From positions 443,231-507,230 of the forward strand of contig NZ_SMSE01000003.1 of assembly GCF_004354085.1 (NCBI RefSeq): a stretch of 64,000 bases of DNA, read 5' to 3'. The DNA comes from Seongchinamella unica (GTDB taxonomy: Bacteria > Pseudomonadota > Gammaproteobacteria > Pseudomonadales > Halieaceae). Below, one piece after another: positions 7,324-15,208 of this stretch; the first letter of the stretch is position 1, and every line of letters starts with the position of its first letter. The notes beneath the pieces are model-generated. The model had not been told where the DNA came from. It saw nothing but the letters and a program-made list of their open reading frames with translations, and did no database searches. The position numbers and the translations under genes are program-made.

Positions 7324-9273
7324 ATGACCGGCTACCGCCCCGACATCGACGGTCTGCGCGCCTTTTCCATTATTGCCGTGGTCGTTTACCACGCCTTTCC
7401 CGGGCTACTGCCCGGTGGGTTCGTGGGTGTGGACATATTCTTCGTGATATCCGGCTACCTGATCACCGGAATCATTCTCCAGGGACATTCACAGGGGGGA
7501 TTCTCCGCCGCCGAATTCTACCGCCGGCGCATTCAGCGCATTTTTCCCGCGCTCCTGCTGGTCATGGCTTTCTGCCTGCTGGCCGGCTGGTGGATCCTGC
7601 TACCCCACGAGTATGTCGCCCTGGGCAGGCAGACGGCGGCGTCTTCGGTGTTTGCCCCCAACCTGCTGTTCTGGACCGAAGCCGGTTACTTCGACACGGA
7701 TAGTCGACTGAAGCCCCTGCTGCACCTCTGGTCCCTGGGCGTGGAGGAGCAGTTCTACCTGCTGTGGCCGCTGTTGCTGTTGCTGGGTTTTCGCTTCAAA
7801 CTTCCGGTTGTGGCACTGGTACTCAGCCTGCTGGGACTTTCGTTCTACCTCAACATCGCGGTTACCGGCGATCGCGCAGCCAGTTTCTTCCTGCCACAGT
7901 TCCGGGTGTGGGAATTACTGCTGGGGGCGCTGCTGGCATGCTCGGGGGTCACCCCCCGTTCTACCGGGGCCAAAAACGGGCTGGCCGCGGCCGGGCTGGT
8001 GCTGATGATCGCGGCCGTCGCCCTGATCAATCGCCAGGCCATGTTTCCCGGCTGGTGGGCGTTATTGCCCACTGTGGGGGCTGCGCTGCTCATACTGAGC
8101 GGGCCCGTTACTCCCCTTAACCGCCTGTTGGCCGCCCGGCCCCTGGTGTTTATCGGCAAGATCAGCTTTCCCCTGTACCTCTGGCACTGGCCGCTGCTCA
8201 CCTTTTGCCGGATCATGGAGCAGGGTGAGCCGGAGCCACCCATTCGCCTGGCGGCGGTGATCATCAGCGTACTGCTGGCCTGGTTGAGCTATCGACTGGT
8301 GGAGCGTCGGCTGCGGTACCACCCCGGCAGATTTACGCCCCTGTGGTTACTGGCCGGTCTGTTTTCCCTGGGGCTGGCAGGCCTGGCAATCATCCGGCTG
8401 GAAGGCCTCCCCCAGCGCACCGCTGAATTCAACGGGGCCGCTGCGGTTTTTCAATGGCCAGAACCCGGGCCGGAACACCCCAATCATTGCGATTCCGGCA
8501 CAGCCACCCTGGGCCAATGCCTGCAGGACGGCAAGCCGCCAACCATTGCCGTACTGGGGGACAGCCACAGCACCAACACCTTCTTCGCACTGGCCCATCA
8601 TTTCCGCCAGTCTGGCGAAGGGGTCATGCGCCTGGGAGAGGGAGGCTGCCCTCCCCTGCTCAATGTCGAGGTGCGTGACTCCGGTAACAGCGATCACTGT
8701 CTTGAGACCACCCGCGCCACTATTGACTGGGTCACCCGCAATCCGGGGATCACCACGGTATACCTGTCTTCCATGGGCCCGCCCTACCTGAATACCCGCC
8801 TCGGCCGTTACCGCATGCGCTCCCGGGAAAATCCGGCGCTGGCGGACAACGGGGAGATCTTTGCGGCGGGCCTTGCGGCAGCGGTCCAAAAACTGCTGTC
8901 AGCGGGGAAGAAGGTGGTGCTGGTCATGGACTGGCCTGGCCTCGGCTTTCACCCCCAGGCCTGTATTGATACCCGCCCCCTGCGACTGACGGGTTTCGAG
9001 CCGCAGCCCTGCCAAACTCCCCGCAAGCGTCACCAGGCGCGAAGCCGCCGCTACCGGGACATTGTCACCACGGTCTGGAACGACAACCCGGGAACCTGGT
9101 TGTGGGATACACCCGGTGCATTCTGCGACCAACGCCTGTGTCACGGCATTAAAGACGGCGAACTTCTCTACCGTGACCCGGGCCACCTGAGCATGGCGGG
9201 CTCCCGCTACCTCGGCGAGCGCCTGGAACTGCAACAAAGCGGTGGCGGTGACGCTCGGCCGATCAGTCGGTAA
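7324..9273 (+). CDS. OafA/YrhL-type O-acyltransferase with C-terminal SGNH domain
   Basis: A membrane O-acetyltransferase for cell-surface polysaccharide, 649 residues. The N-terminal half is the acyltransferase-3 domain: YRPDIDGLRAFSIIAVVVYH (with the conserved H), FFVISGYLI, then the RRxxR-type RRRIQRIFPAL and about ten transmembrane helices. The C-terminal half is a periplasmic SGNH hydrolase-like domain with block I GDSHS (around residue 415) and block V DPGHLSMAG near the end, both intact. Such fusions move an acetyl group across the membrane and onto O-antigen or similar glycans. I chose ATG 7324 because MTGYRPDIDGLRA is the usual family start; TTG at 7309 would add five residues and overlap the sulfotransferase stop. 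The end overlaps convergent coaX by 11 bases. Confidence 0.9.
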   Translation: MTGYRPDIDGLRAFSIIAVVVYHAFPGLLPGGFVGVDIFFVISGYLITGIILQGHSQGGFSAAEFYRRRIQRIFPALLLVMAFCLLAGWWILLPHEYVALGRQTAASSVFAPNLLFWTEAGYFDTDSRLKPLLHLWSLGVEEQFYLLWPLLLLLGFRFKLPVVALVLSLLGLSFYLNIAVTGDRAASFFLPQFRVWELLLGALLACSGVTPRSTGAKNGLAAAGLVLMIAAVALINRQAMFPGWWALLPTVGAALLILSGPVTPLNRLLAARPLVFIGKISFPLYLWHWPLLTFCRIMEQGEPEPPIRLAAVIISVLLAWLSYRLVERRLRYHPGRFTPLWLLAGLFSLGLAGLAIIRLEGLPQRTAEFNGAAAVFQWPEPGPEHPNHCDSGTATLGQCLQDGKPPTIAVLGDSHSTNTFFALAHHFRQSGEGVMRLGEGGCPPLLNVEVRDSGNSDHCLETTRATIDWVTRNPGITTVYLSSMGPPYLNTRLGRYRMRSRENPALADNGEIFAAGLAAAVQKLLSAGKKVVLVMDWPGLGFHPQACIDTRPLRLTGFEPQPCQTPRKRHQARSRRYRDIVTTVWNDNPGTWLWDTPGAFCDQRLCHGIKDGELLYRDPGHLSMAGSRYLGERLELQQSGGGDARPISR

Positions 9274-10003
9274 ACACCTCCCGGGCCTGCACCTCCAGCC
9301 CTTCAAACACCAGGTCCGGCAGGTAACTGCCGCCGCGGTCCAGCAGTTGCCTCAGGGTCTCCCCGGCGCCGCCGCAGAAAAACAGCGTTGGCTGTTCCCC
9401 CCCGTTGTGCGCAATTGCGGCAGCAACGGCCCCCACCTGGGCCAGGGCGATGCCGTGGCGCACCGCTTCGGCGGTGGAGGTCCCCGGTGCCAGGGCGTAA
9501 CTCACGTCCTCGTCAAAACGCACCCGATCCGTATCCAGTAACAGGGCGCGCTCCATCAGTGCCGGCCCGGGAATGATATAACCGCCTTCGTGTTGACCGG
9601 CGGCGCTGACGATATCGATCGTCAACGCAGAACCGGCGTCCACCACGCAAAGGCGTTCCCTGCTGCGCTGCCGTGCCCCCAACATGGCCAGCCAGCGATC
9701 CACCCCCATGCGCGAGGGCTGTGCATAGCTGTTGGCAACACCACCGGCACGGGCTGTGCTGCGGGCAAACCAGGGACTTACCCCACAGAGCCGCTCGGCC
9801 AGGGCGGTGAACTCGCGCTCAAATTCCGGGCCCGCCACGCTGGATACCCAGATATTGGCCTCCGGACCAAGCGGTTCCAGCAGCCTGGCTTTGGCCGCGC
9901 TGTCATGGTGACCGAAATGACCCCGGTCCCGCAGTTCACCCTGCTCCAGCAGGCGCCACTTGACGCGGCTATTGCCGACATCCAGCTGCAGGCAAACACT
10001 CAC
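9263..10003 (-). CDS. coaX: Type III pantothenate kinase
   Basis: Phosphorylates pantothenate, the first step of coenzyme A synthesis; cytosolic dimer that needs a monovalent cation. 246 residues, normal for the family. Visible motifs: phosphate-binding DVGNSRVKW at residues 8-16, GVDRWLAMLGA, the catalytic-Asp segment VVDAGSALTIDIV (about 118-130) and GGYIIPGPALM. Its ATG overlaps the birA stop by four bases (ATGA), so the pair is translationally coupled, the common birA-coaX arrangement. In related genomes the tRNA-tuf block follows; here 8 kb of accessory DNA separates them. Confidence 0.94.
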   Translation of the reverse strand: MSVCLQLDVGNSRVKWRLLEQGELRDRGHFGHHDSAAKARLLEPLGPEANIWVSSVAGPEFEREFTALAERLCGVSPWFARSTARAGGVANSYAQPSRMGVDRWLAMLGARQRSRERLCVVDAGSALTIDIVSAAGQHEGGYIIPGPALMERALLLDTDRVRFDEDVSYALAPGTSTAEAVRHGIALAQVGAVAAAIAHNGGEQPTLFFCGGAGETLRQLLDRGGSYLPDLVFEGLEVQAREVFTD

Positions 10004-10977
10004 CGGGCCGCCCTCAGGGATATCTCGCCGCCGAATATGGACTGGAATCCGGTGGTGGTCTGCAATTGCAACGCGCCGCGCTCGTCAACGCCACAGGCCT
10101 TGCCAGCCATTCTGTGATTACCGCTGTGCAACACCACCTCGACACCGGCAAAGGCATCCAGCGCCTGCCACTCATCCCGCCAGGGACTGAAGCCGGCGCC
10201 CTCGAAATGAGCCAGCATGGGCAGCAACTCATCCAGCAAGGCCGCCAGCAGCAGGTTGCGCGGCGGCGCCTGTCCGGCACAGATGCGCGCCACATCGGTC
10301 CAGGCCTGGTCGATATCACCGGCCGACCGGGCCGGCATATCCACATTCAGCCCTATACCCACGACAACCTGGCAGGCCCCGGCGGGATCGCCCGTCATTT
10401 CGAGCAATATACCGCCGAACTTGGCGCCCTCGAACAACAGGTCATTGGGCCACTTGAGCTGGACCGGGGGCACACCACAGGCAGCCAGCGCCCGGGCTGC
10501 CACCACGCCCACCGCCAGACTCATGCCCTCGAGAACCGCCGCGCCCTGTTCATACTCCCAGACAACGGATAAATAGAGATTGCGCCCATAGGGGCTTACC
10601 CAGGCCCGCCCCCGGCGCCCGCGGCCAGCGCTTTGCTGTTCGGCGCTGCAGACATAGCCCGAACCGGTTCCGGCGGCAATTTGCGCCATGGCCTCCTCGT
10701 TGGTGGAGCCGACCGTATCCCTCAGGTCCAGCCGTGACAGCAGTTGCCTGGACAGGGGCGACAGTCCCGTCAATACCTTGTCCGCGGCAAGCAACTCGAT
10801 CCCACCGGGAATGCGGTAGCCCTGCCCCTTGACCGATTCGATCTGCAGACCCAGGTCCTCGAGATTCTTCAGCTGCTTCCAGACCGCGGTGCGGCTGACC
10901 CCGAGGGCCTTGGCCAGCGCCTGGCCGGAGACGATGTCGCCATCGGCGAGCAGGGGTAGCAGGGATGTATTGGCCAT
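10000..10977 (-). CDS. birA: Bifunctional biotin-protein ligase / biotin operon repressor
   Basis: Attaches biotin to BCCP of acetyl-CoA carboxylase and, as holo-repressor, binds the bio operator. I start at MANTSLLPLL, giving 325 residues, close to E. coli BirA (321); a longer upstream frame exists but has no conserved sequence. N-terminal winged helix at 15-50 (SGQALAKALGVSRTAVWKQL), adenylate-binding GRGRRGR at 118-124, KWPNDL at 175-180, and a C-terminal SH3-like domain. The presence of the winged helix means the regulatory function is probably kept. Coupled to coaX by a 4-base overlap. Confidence 0.95.
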   Translation of the reverse strand: MANTSLLPLLADGDIVSGQALAKALGVSRTAVWKQLKNLEDLGLQIESVKGQGYRIPGGIELLAADKVLTGLSPLSRQLLSRLDLRDTVGSTNEEAMAQIAAGTGSGYVCSAEQQSAGRGRRGRAWVSPYGRNLYLSVVWEYEQGAAVLEGMSLAVGVVAARALAACGVPPVQLKWPNDLLFEGAKFGGILLEMTGDPAGACQVVVGIGLNVDMPARSAGDIDQAWTDVARICAGQAPPRNLLLAALLDELLPMLAHFEGAGFSPWRDEWQALDAFAGVEVVLHSGNHRMAGKACGVDERGALQLQTTTGFQSIFGGEISLRAAR

Positions 10978-11094
10978 GGAAAACCTTGAATGTCGCGATG
11001 GGCAGCATGATAGCAGAAGCAAAGCGCAGGGCAGCACTGCAATCAGCCAGCCAACCCACACAACATTGCCCCCAAAAGTGGTACATTCCCCTCC

Positions 11095-11445
11095 ATGCCC
11101 GATCATCTTGTTTCTACCCTACGCCTGCTTGCCGCCAGCCTCGTTACCCTGCTGGGTATCGGTCGCGTGGCGTCGCTGTGGTTTCGCGAACTCGACCAAC
11201 AGGCAGTCGCGGCACTGTTGCTCGGCACTGTCTACCTGATTACCGGGCTGGGCCTGTTCGGCCAGTCACGATTCACGGTGTTGGTGGCCATTGCGCTCTG
11301 CACCGCCGTCGCGGTTCTTACCCTGGTCAATGTCGCCGTGCTTACGCCGCTGCAACAGGCGGGCGTGGCGCTCGATCTCATCACCGTGGCGCTTTGCTCA
11401 GTGGTGGCCTGGCATGCGCACAGCAAGGCCAGTACTTCACCATGA
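11095..11445 (+). CDS. Small four-helix inner-membrane protein, unknown function
   Basis: A 116-residue protein composed almost wholly of four hydrophobic segments (about residues 8-25, 38-56, 60-80 and 88-107) with short loops. I do not recognise a family. It is divergent from birA (about 117 bases between starts) and overlaps the start of the antiporter gene in an ATGA junction, so it is probably translated together with it and could be an accessory or just a passenger. Start ATG 11095 is the only reasonable one. Confidence 0.7.
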   Translation: MPDHLVSTLRLLAASLVTLLGIGRVASLWFRELDQQAVAALLLGTVYLITGLGLFGQSRFTVLVAIALCTAVAVLTLVNVAVLTPLQQAGVALDLITVALCSVVAWHAHSKASTSP

Positions 11446-13004
11446 TTGACCCGATTATCATCCTCATCGCCCTGGCGGGCGGACTGGTCAGCCGCGCGCT
11501 GGGCCTGCCGGCACTGATCGGCTACCTGGCGGCCGGTTTTATCCTGCACGAGACCAATATCCAGGCCGGCGAGCTGCTGCATGAGCTGGCCAACCTGGGC
11601 GTCACCCTGCTGCTGTTTACCATCGGTCTCAAGCTATCGCCCGGGGAGTTACTCAAACCCAAAGTCTGGGGCACCACACTCATCCATATGGCTGCCATGC
11701 AGCTGTTTTTCATGGGCGTGCTGTGGCTGGCCGGCGCGCTGATGCCGGGCCTGGGTCTGTCACTGAACGAGTGGCTGGTCCTCGCGTTTGCGCTGACGTT
11801 CTCCAGCACCGTGTTTGTCATCCAGGTCCTCCAGGAGCGGGGGGAAATGTCCTCGCGGCACGCCAATCTCGCCATCGGCATCCTGGTGATACAGGACCTG
11901 GCCGCGGTGCTGTTCCTCTCTGCCACCAAGGGCACCATGCCTCCCCCCGAGGCGCTGGGCCTGTTACTGCTCTGGCCGCTGCGGCGCCCCATCACCCAGC
12001 TGATGGAAAAGGCCGGCCATGGTGAGCTCTTCACCCTGTTCGGCCTGGCATTGGCCCTGGGCGGCGCGTCACTGTTCGAGTTGGTGGGTATCAAGGGCGA
12101 CCTGGGCGCGCTGGTCATCGGCGGACTGCTCGCCGGCACCCAGAAGTCCAAGGAGCTTTATCGCAACCTGATGAACTTCAAGGACCTGTTTCTGGTGGGT
12201 TTTTTCCTGACCATCGGCCTGGATGGCTGGCCGCGGGAGGAGGTGTTCATACTCGCCCTGGTACTGGGTGCACTGGCCACAGTCAAGGTGGCCCTGTATT
12301 TCCCGCTGATGACCCTGTTCCACGCCGCTCCCAGGACAGCGCTGCTCAGTGCCAGCATGATGGGCAATTTCAGCGAGTTCGGCCTGGTCGTGGTTGCTGT
12401 GGCCGCCACCACCGGCTGGATCGGGGGCGAATGGGCCAGCGCCGTCTCGCTGGCCATTGCCACCAGTTTCGTACTCTCTTCCCCGCTGAGCAAACGCGCC
12501 CACCAGTTGTACCGTCGCTACCACGATTTCTGGCTGCGCTTTGAGTCCGACAAGGTGCAGGCGCAGCGACCCGACACCAGTGGCGCCCGCATAATCGTTC
12601 TGGGCATGGGCAATATCGGCACCGGCGCTTACGATGCCATCGCCGAAACTCGCGGCTATGAAGTCCTGGGCGTCGACCTGAACGATCGCAAGCTGGCGGA
12701 ACACGCGCGCAAGCATCGCCGGGTGGTCATGGCCGATGCCTCCGATCCCGACTTCTGGCACCAGATAAACCTCCAAGAGGTGGAACTGGTACTGCTGGCC
12801 CTCACCCACCACCAGGAGAATATGCTGGTTGGCGGCCTGCTCCAGGACCTGGGTTACAGCGGGCGCATGTCCGCCGTGGTGCGCTTTTCCGAGGAAGCGC
12901 GGGAGTTGGAAAAACGCGGCTTCTCTACCTTCAACCTTTACGCCCAGGCCGGTGCCGGCTTCGCCGACCACGCGGTGGCGCAGTTGTCGGACCGGGAGGG
13001 GTAA
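11442..13004 (+). CDS. Monovalent cation:proton antiporter with RCK/TrkA-N domain (CPA2, KefB/YbaL-like)
   Basis: A 520-residue inner-membrane K+/Na+:H+ antiporter. The start MIDPIIILIALAGG is fixed by the 4-base overlap with the preceding gene; a much longer in-frame extension upstream is non-coding. Residues 1-370 hold about 12 transmembrane helices with CPA2 motifs (LGLPALIGYLAAGFIL; LANLGVTLLLFTIGL; the LAFALTFSSTVFVIQVL core helix; GILVIQDLAAVLFL). From residue about 383 a Rossmann TrkA-N domain begins with IVLGMGNIGTGAYDAI and a strand-end Asp in LGVDLNDRK, typical of NAD(H)-binding RCK control domains. It lacks the second TrkA-C domain. Followed by yaeQ. Confidence 0.9.
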   Translation: MIDPIIILIALAGGLVSRALGLPALIGYLAAGFILHETNIQAGELLHELANLGVTLLLFTIGLKLSPGELLKPKVWGTTLIHMAAMQLFFMGVLWLAGALMPGLGLSLNEWLVLAFALTFSSTVFVIQVLQERGEMSSRHANLAIGILVIQDLAAVLFLSATKGTMPPPEALGLLLLWPLRRPITQLMEKAGHGELFTLFGLALALGGASLFELVGIKGDLGALVIGGLLAGTQKSKELYRNLMNFKDLFLVGFFLTIGLDGWPREEVFILALVLGALATVKVALYFPLMTLFHAAPRTALLSASMMGNFSEFGLVVVAVAATTGWIGGEWASAVSLAIATSFVLSSPLSKRAHQLYRRYHDFWLRFESDKVQAQRPDTSGARIIVLGMGNIGTGAYDAIAETRGYEVLGVDLNDRKLAEHARKHRRVVMADASDPDFWHQINLQEVELVLLALTHHQENMLVGGLLQDLGYSGRMSAVVRFSEEARELEKRGFSTFNLYAQAGAGFADHAVAQLSDREG

Positions 13005-13547
13005 GTGGCGCTAAAACCCACCATCTACAAGGCCGATATTGAACTGGCGGACAGCGACCGCGGTTGCTTTGAATCCCTGGCGCTGACGATCGCCCTGCAC
13101 CCCTCGGAGACGGTGGAGCGCATGGCCACCCGGTTGCTCGCCTACTGCCTCAATGTCGGCCGCGGACTCGAATTCACCCGCGGGCTGTCAACCACCGATG
13201 AACCCGACATCTGGCGTCACAGTGACAGCGGCGAGCTGGAGTTGTGGATAGAGATCGGCCAGCCGGAAGAGCCCAGGCTGCGCAAGGCCTGCGGCAGGGC
13301 CGGCGCGGTGAAAGTGTATGCCTTTGGCAAAAGTGCAGACACCTGGTGGCAGTTGCAGGGAGAGGCCATCCGCGGACTGCCACGACTGGCAGTCTGGCAA
13401 TTCGGCTGGCACGAGGTCCAGTCGCTGGCGGGCATGCTGGCCAGGACCATGCAGCTCAGCGTCAGCGTGGTGGGTGGTGTGGTGTACGTGGATAACGGCA
13501 AGGAATCGGTGAGCCTGGAGCCGGTACCGCTGGCCAACCAGGAATAA
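13005..13547 (+). CDS. yaeQ: YaeQ family protein
   Basis: A 180-residue member of the YaeQ family, which has a PD-(D/E)XK-like fold but no established reaction; an old report tied it to suppression of rfaH loss. It opens with the typical MALKPTIYKADIELADSDRG and keeps EIGQPEEPRLRKACGRA and YAFGKSADTWW. The start is GTG, immediately after the antiporter stop, with an excellent GGAGGGG seven bases upstream that lies in the end of the antiporter gene. Confidence 0.92.
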   Translation: MALKPTIYKADIELADSDRGCFESLALTIALHPSETVERMATRLLAYCLNVGRGLEFTRGLSTTDEPDIWRHSDSGELELWIEIGQPEEPRLRKACGRAGAVKVYAFGKSADTWWQLQGEAIRGLPRLAVWQFGWHEVQSLAGMLARTMQLSVSVVGGVVYVDNGKESVSLEPVPLANQE

Positions 13548-13637
13548 CCAAAGCCCGCCGATCAGCTTGGTCATCGCCAACAGCCAAAGTCGTCACTCCC
13601 AGCGAGTCACCATCGTCATCCCGCAGCCTTGAACAAC

Positions 13638-13795
13638 GTCATCCCCGCGCAGGCGGTGGTCCGGCATACCGGGATCCAGAGACTTCAAGACCGATAAGGC
13701 AAAATTTACTGAACCCCGGTCTGCCGGACCACCGCCTGGCCCAAGGCACCCTCTCCTGCGCTTGCAGCGCAATTCACATTGTGCGCGGGGATGAC
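13638..13795. repeat. Long REP-like composite palindrome
   Basis: The outer arms GTCATCCCCGCGC (13638-13650) and GCGCGGGGATGAC (13783-13795) are inverted repeats. Inside lies a second inverted pair, GGCGGTGGTCCGGCA near 13653 and TGCCGGACCACCGCC near 13723. The right half carries a spacer (CACCCTCTCCTGCGC...GCAATTCAC) that recurs at 48985-49010. The element holds the last 29 codons and stop of the hydroxylase gene. It resembles the REP-type palindromes found throughout the window but is longer. Confidence 0.8.
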
Positions 13796-15058
13796 GGGCT
13801 CGGTTACACTTTCAACAGCAGCATCAGACAATCGCCTCAGCAGCCAGAGATTCACCAACAAATAACCAACACCGACAGCAACAAGGCCAAGGCCTGCTCC
13901 ACCAGTCAGAGCCAACCCCAGCAAAATCCCCAGCCCCCCGAGCCGCAGCCACTCCCACCTGATCACCGAATCCGCCCCCCGCGCCTCCAGCCAGAAGGTA
14001 GTCGTCATGGTGGTGGCCAGCAACACCGCCCAGCAGGCCACCCCGGCCCAGTAGCCGAGCTCGCTCGCCTGCATCCATGCCAGCAGGGCCACCGCCGCCA
14101 CCAGTTGGAAGACGCCGTACCAGGCCACCAGGCCCGGCACCCGCGGATCATATTTTTCAAAGGTCGACAAATCGTTCTTGTGCCGGGGGTAGGTCCTGGC
14201 CACATCCTCGGGTTGCCAACCGGTTCTCGCCACCCAGACCCGGAGCTTGTCGCGCCAGCGGCGGGCATGCCAGCAGTCCTGGATCATATCCACATACACA
14301 TGGGTCAGGGCATGCCAGGGATTGAAGCTTTTCAGGGGACCGCGAATACCAAAAATCACCGGTTCCTCGTCCAGTTCCTCCTGAAAAGTGCCAAACAGCC
14401 TGTCCCAGAGGATGAACACACCGCCGTAGTTGCGATCCATGTAGATATCGTTTTGGGCGTGATGCACCCGGTGGTTGGACGGAGTAATAAATACCCACTC
14501 GTACCAGCCGAGCTTGGGCACGTGTTCGGTGTGCACCCAGAACTGGTACAGCAGGTTCAGGGAGCCGACGGTGACCACCACCTCCGCCGGAATGCCCAGG
14601 AAAAACAGCGGCAGGTAGAAGATCCACCCCAGCAGGAAGCCGGTACTGGTCTGGCGCAGGGCGGTGGTGAGATTGTATTCCTCACTCTGGTGATGGGCAA
14701 CATGAGCCGCCCACAGAATGGTGCGCTCGTGGCCCAGGCGGTGCAGCCAGTAGTAGCAGAAGTCATAGAGCACAAAGGCCAGCACCCAGGTCCACCAGGA
14801 CGAGGTATCCATCTGCGGCAGGGAAACATATTCACTGACCAGGTGGTAGACGTAGCCGCCAATACCCAGGGTGACAAAACGGCGGGCCTGGCTGAGCACG
14901 CCCAGGGACAGGCTGCTCACCGAATCGTTGAGGCGGTACGTGTTGCGCCCGCGATACACCCCATAGCCCAACTCCGCCAGCATGGCGAGGATGAAAAACG
15001 GTACGGCGTAGGCGATTAAATCCATGAGAGTCCCGGTAATGCTGCCGACGGCAATCAT
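13706..15058 (-). CDS. Sterol desaturase / fatty acid hydroxylase family membrane protein (AGMO-like)
   Basis: A 450-residue integral-membrane di-iron oxygenase of the family that includes alkylglycerol monooxygenase. The histidine boxes are intact: HRLGHE, HVAHHQSE and HRVHHAQND, plus NYGGVFILWDRLFGTF, which is characteristic of the AGMO-like branch. Hydrophobic helices flank the boxes and three more fill the C-terminal region. The likely substrate is a lipid alkyl or acyl chain; which one cannot be told. ATG 15058 and ATG 15025 (MDLIAYAVPFF, closer to family starts) are both possible, neither with a good Shine-Dalgarno. The last 29 residues (from VIPAHN on) are translated REP-like repeat, so the original C-terminus has been replaced or extended. 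Confidence 0.88.
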   Translation of the reverse strand: MIAVGSITGTLMDLIAYAVPFFILAMLAELGYGVYRGRNTYRLNDSVSSLSLGVLSQARRFVTLGIGGYVYHLVSEYVSLPQMDTSSWWTWVLAFVLYDFCYYWLHRLGHERTILWAAHVAHHQSEEYNLTTALRQTSTGFLLGWIFYLPLFFLGIPAEVVVTVGSLNLLYQFWVHTEHVPKLGWYEWVFITPSNHRVHHAQNDIYMDRNYGGVFILWDRLFGTFQEELDEEPVIFGIRGPLKSFNPWHALTHVYVDMIQDCWHARRWRDKLRVWVARTGWQPEDVARTYPRHKNDLSTFEKYDPRVPGLVAWYGVFQLVAAVALLAWMQASELGYWAGVACWAVLLATTMTTTFWLEARGADSVIRWEWLRLGGLGILLGLALTGGAGLGLVAVGVGYLLVNLWLLRRLSDAAVESVTEPVIPAHNVNCAASAGEGALGQAVVRQTGVQ

Positions 15059-15208
15059 CCTGCTGGCGGAGGGCCGCCTGTTGCTGTCGCGGCAAGATAA
15101 AGGTCAAACGCTCGGGACATTCTAATACCACCAGAGCATAATTACAGCCGGCTAATCCAGGGCCGATTCTGGCTAGTGTGACAGGGCCGGGAGGGCTATA
15201 TTGGCGCC

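Noticed and set aside
10978..11106. 43-residue N-terminal extension of BirA
   Set aside because: Not conserved and lacking a ribosome-binding site; starting at 10977 gives the normal length.
10965..11441. N-terminal extension of the antiporter by about 160 residues
   Set aside because: The extension is an out-of-frame reading of the small membrane gene at 11095-11445; the antiporter family starts at MIDPII.
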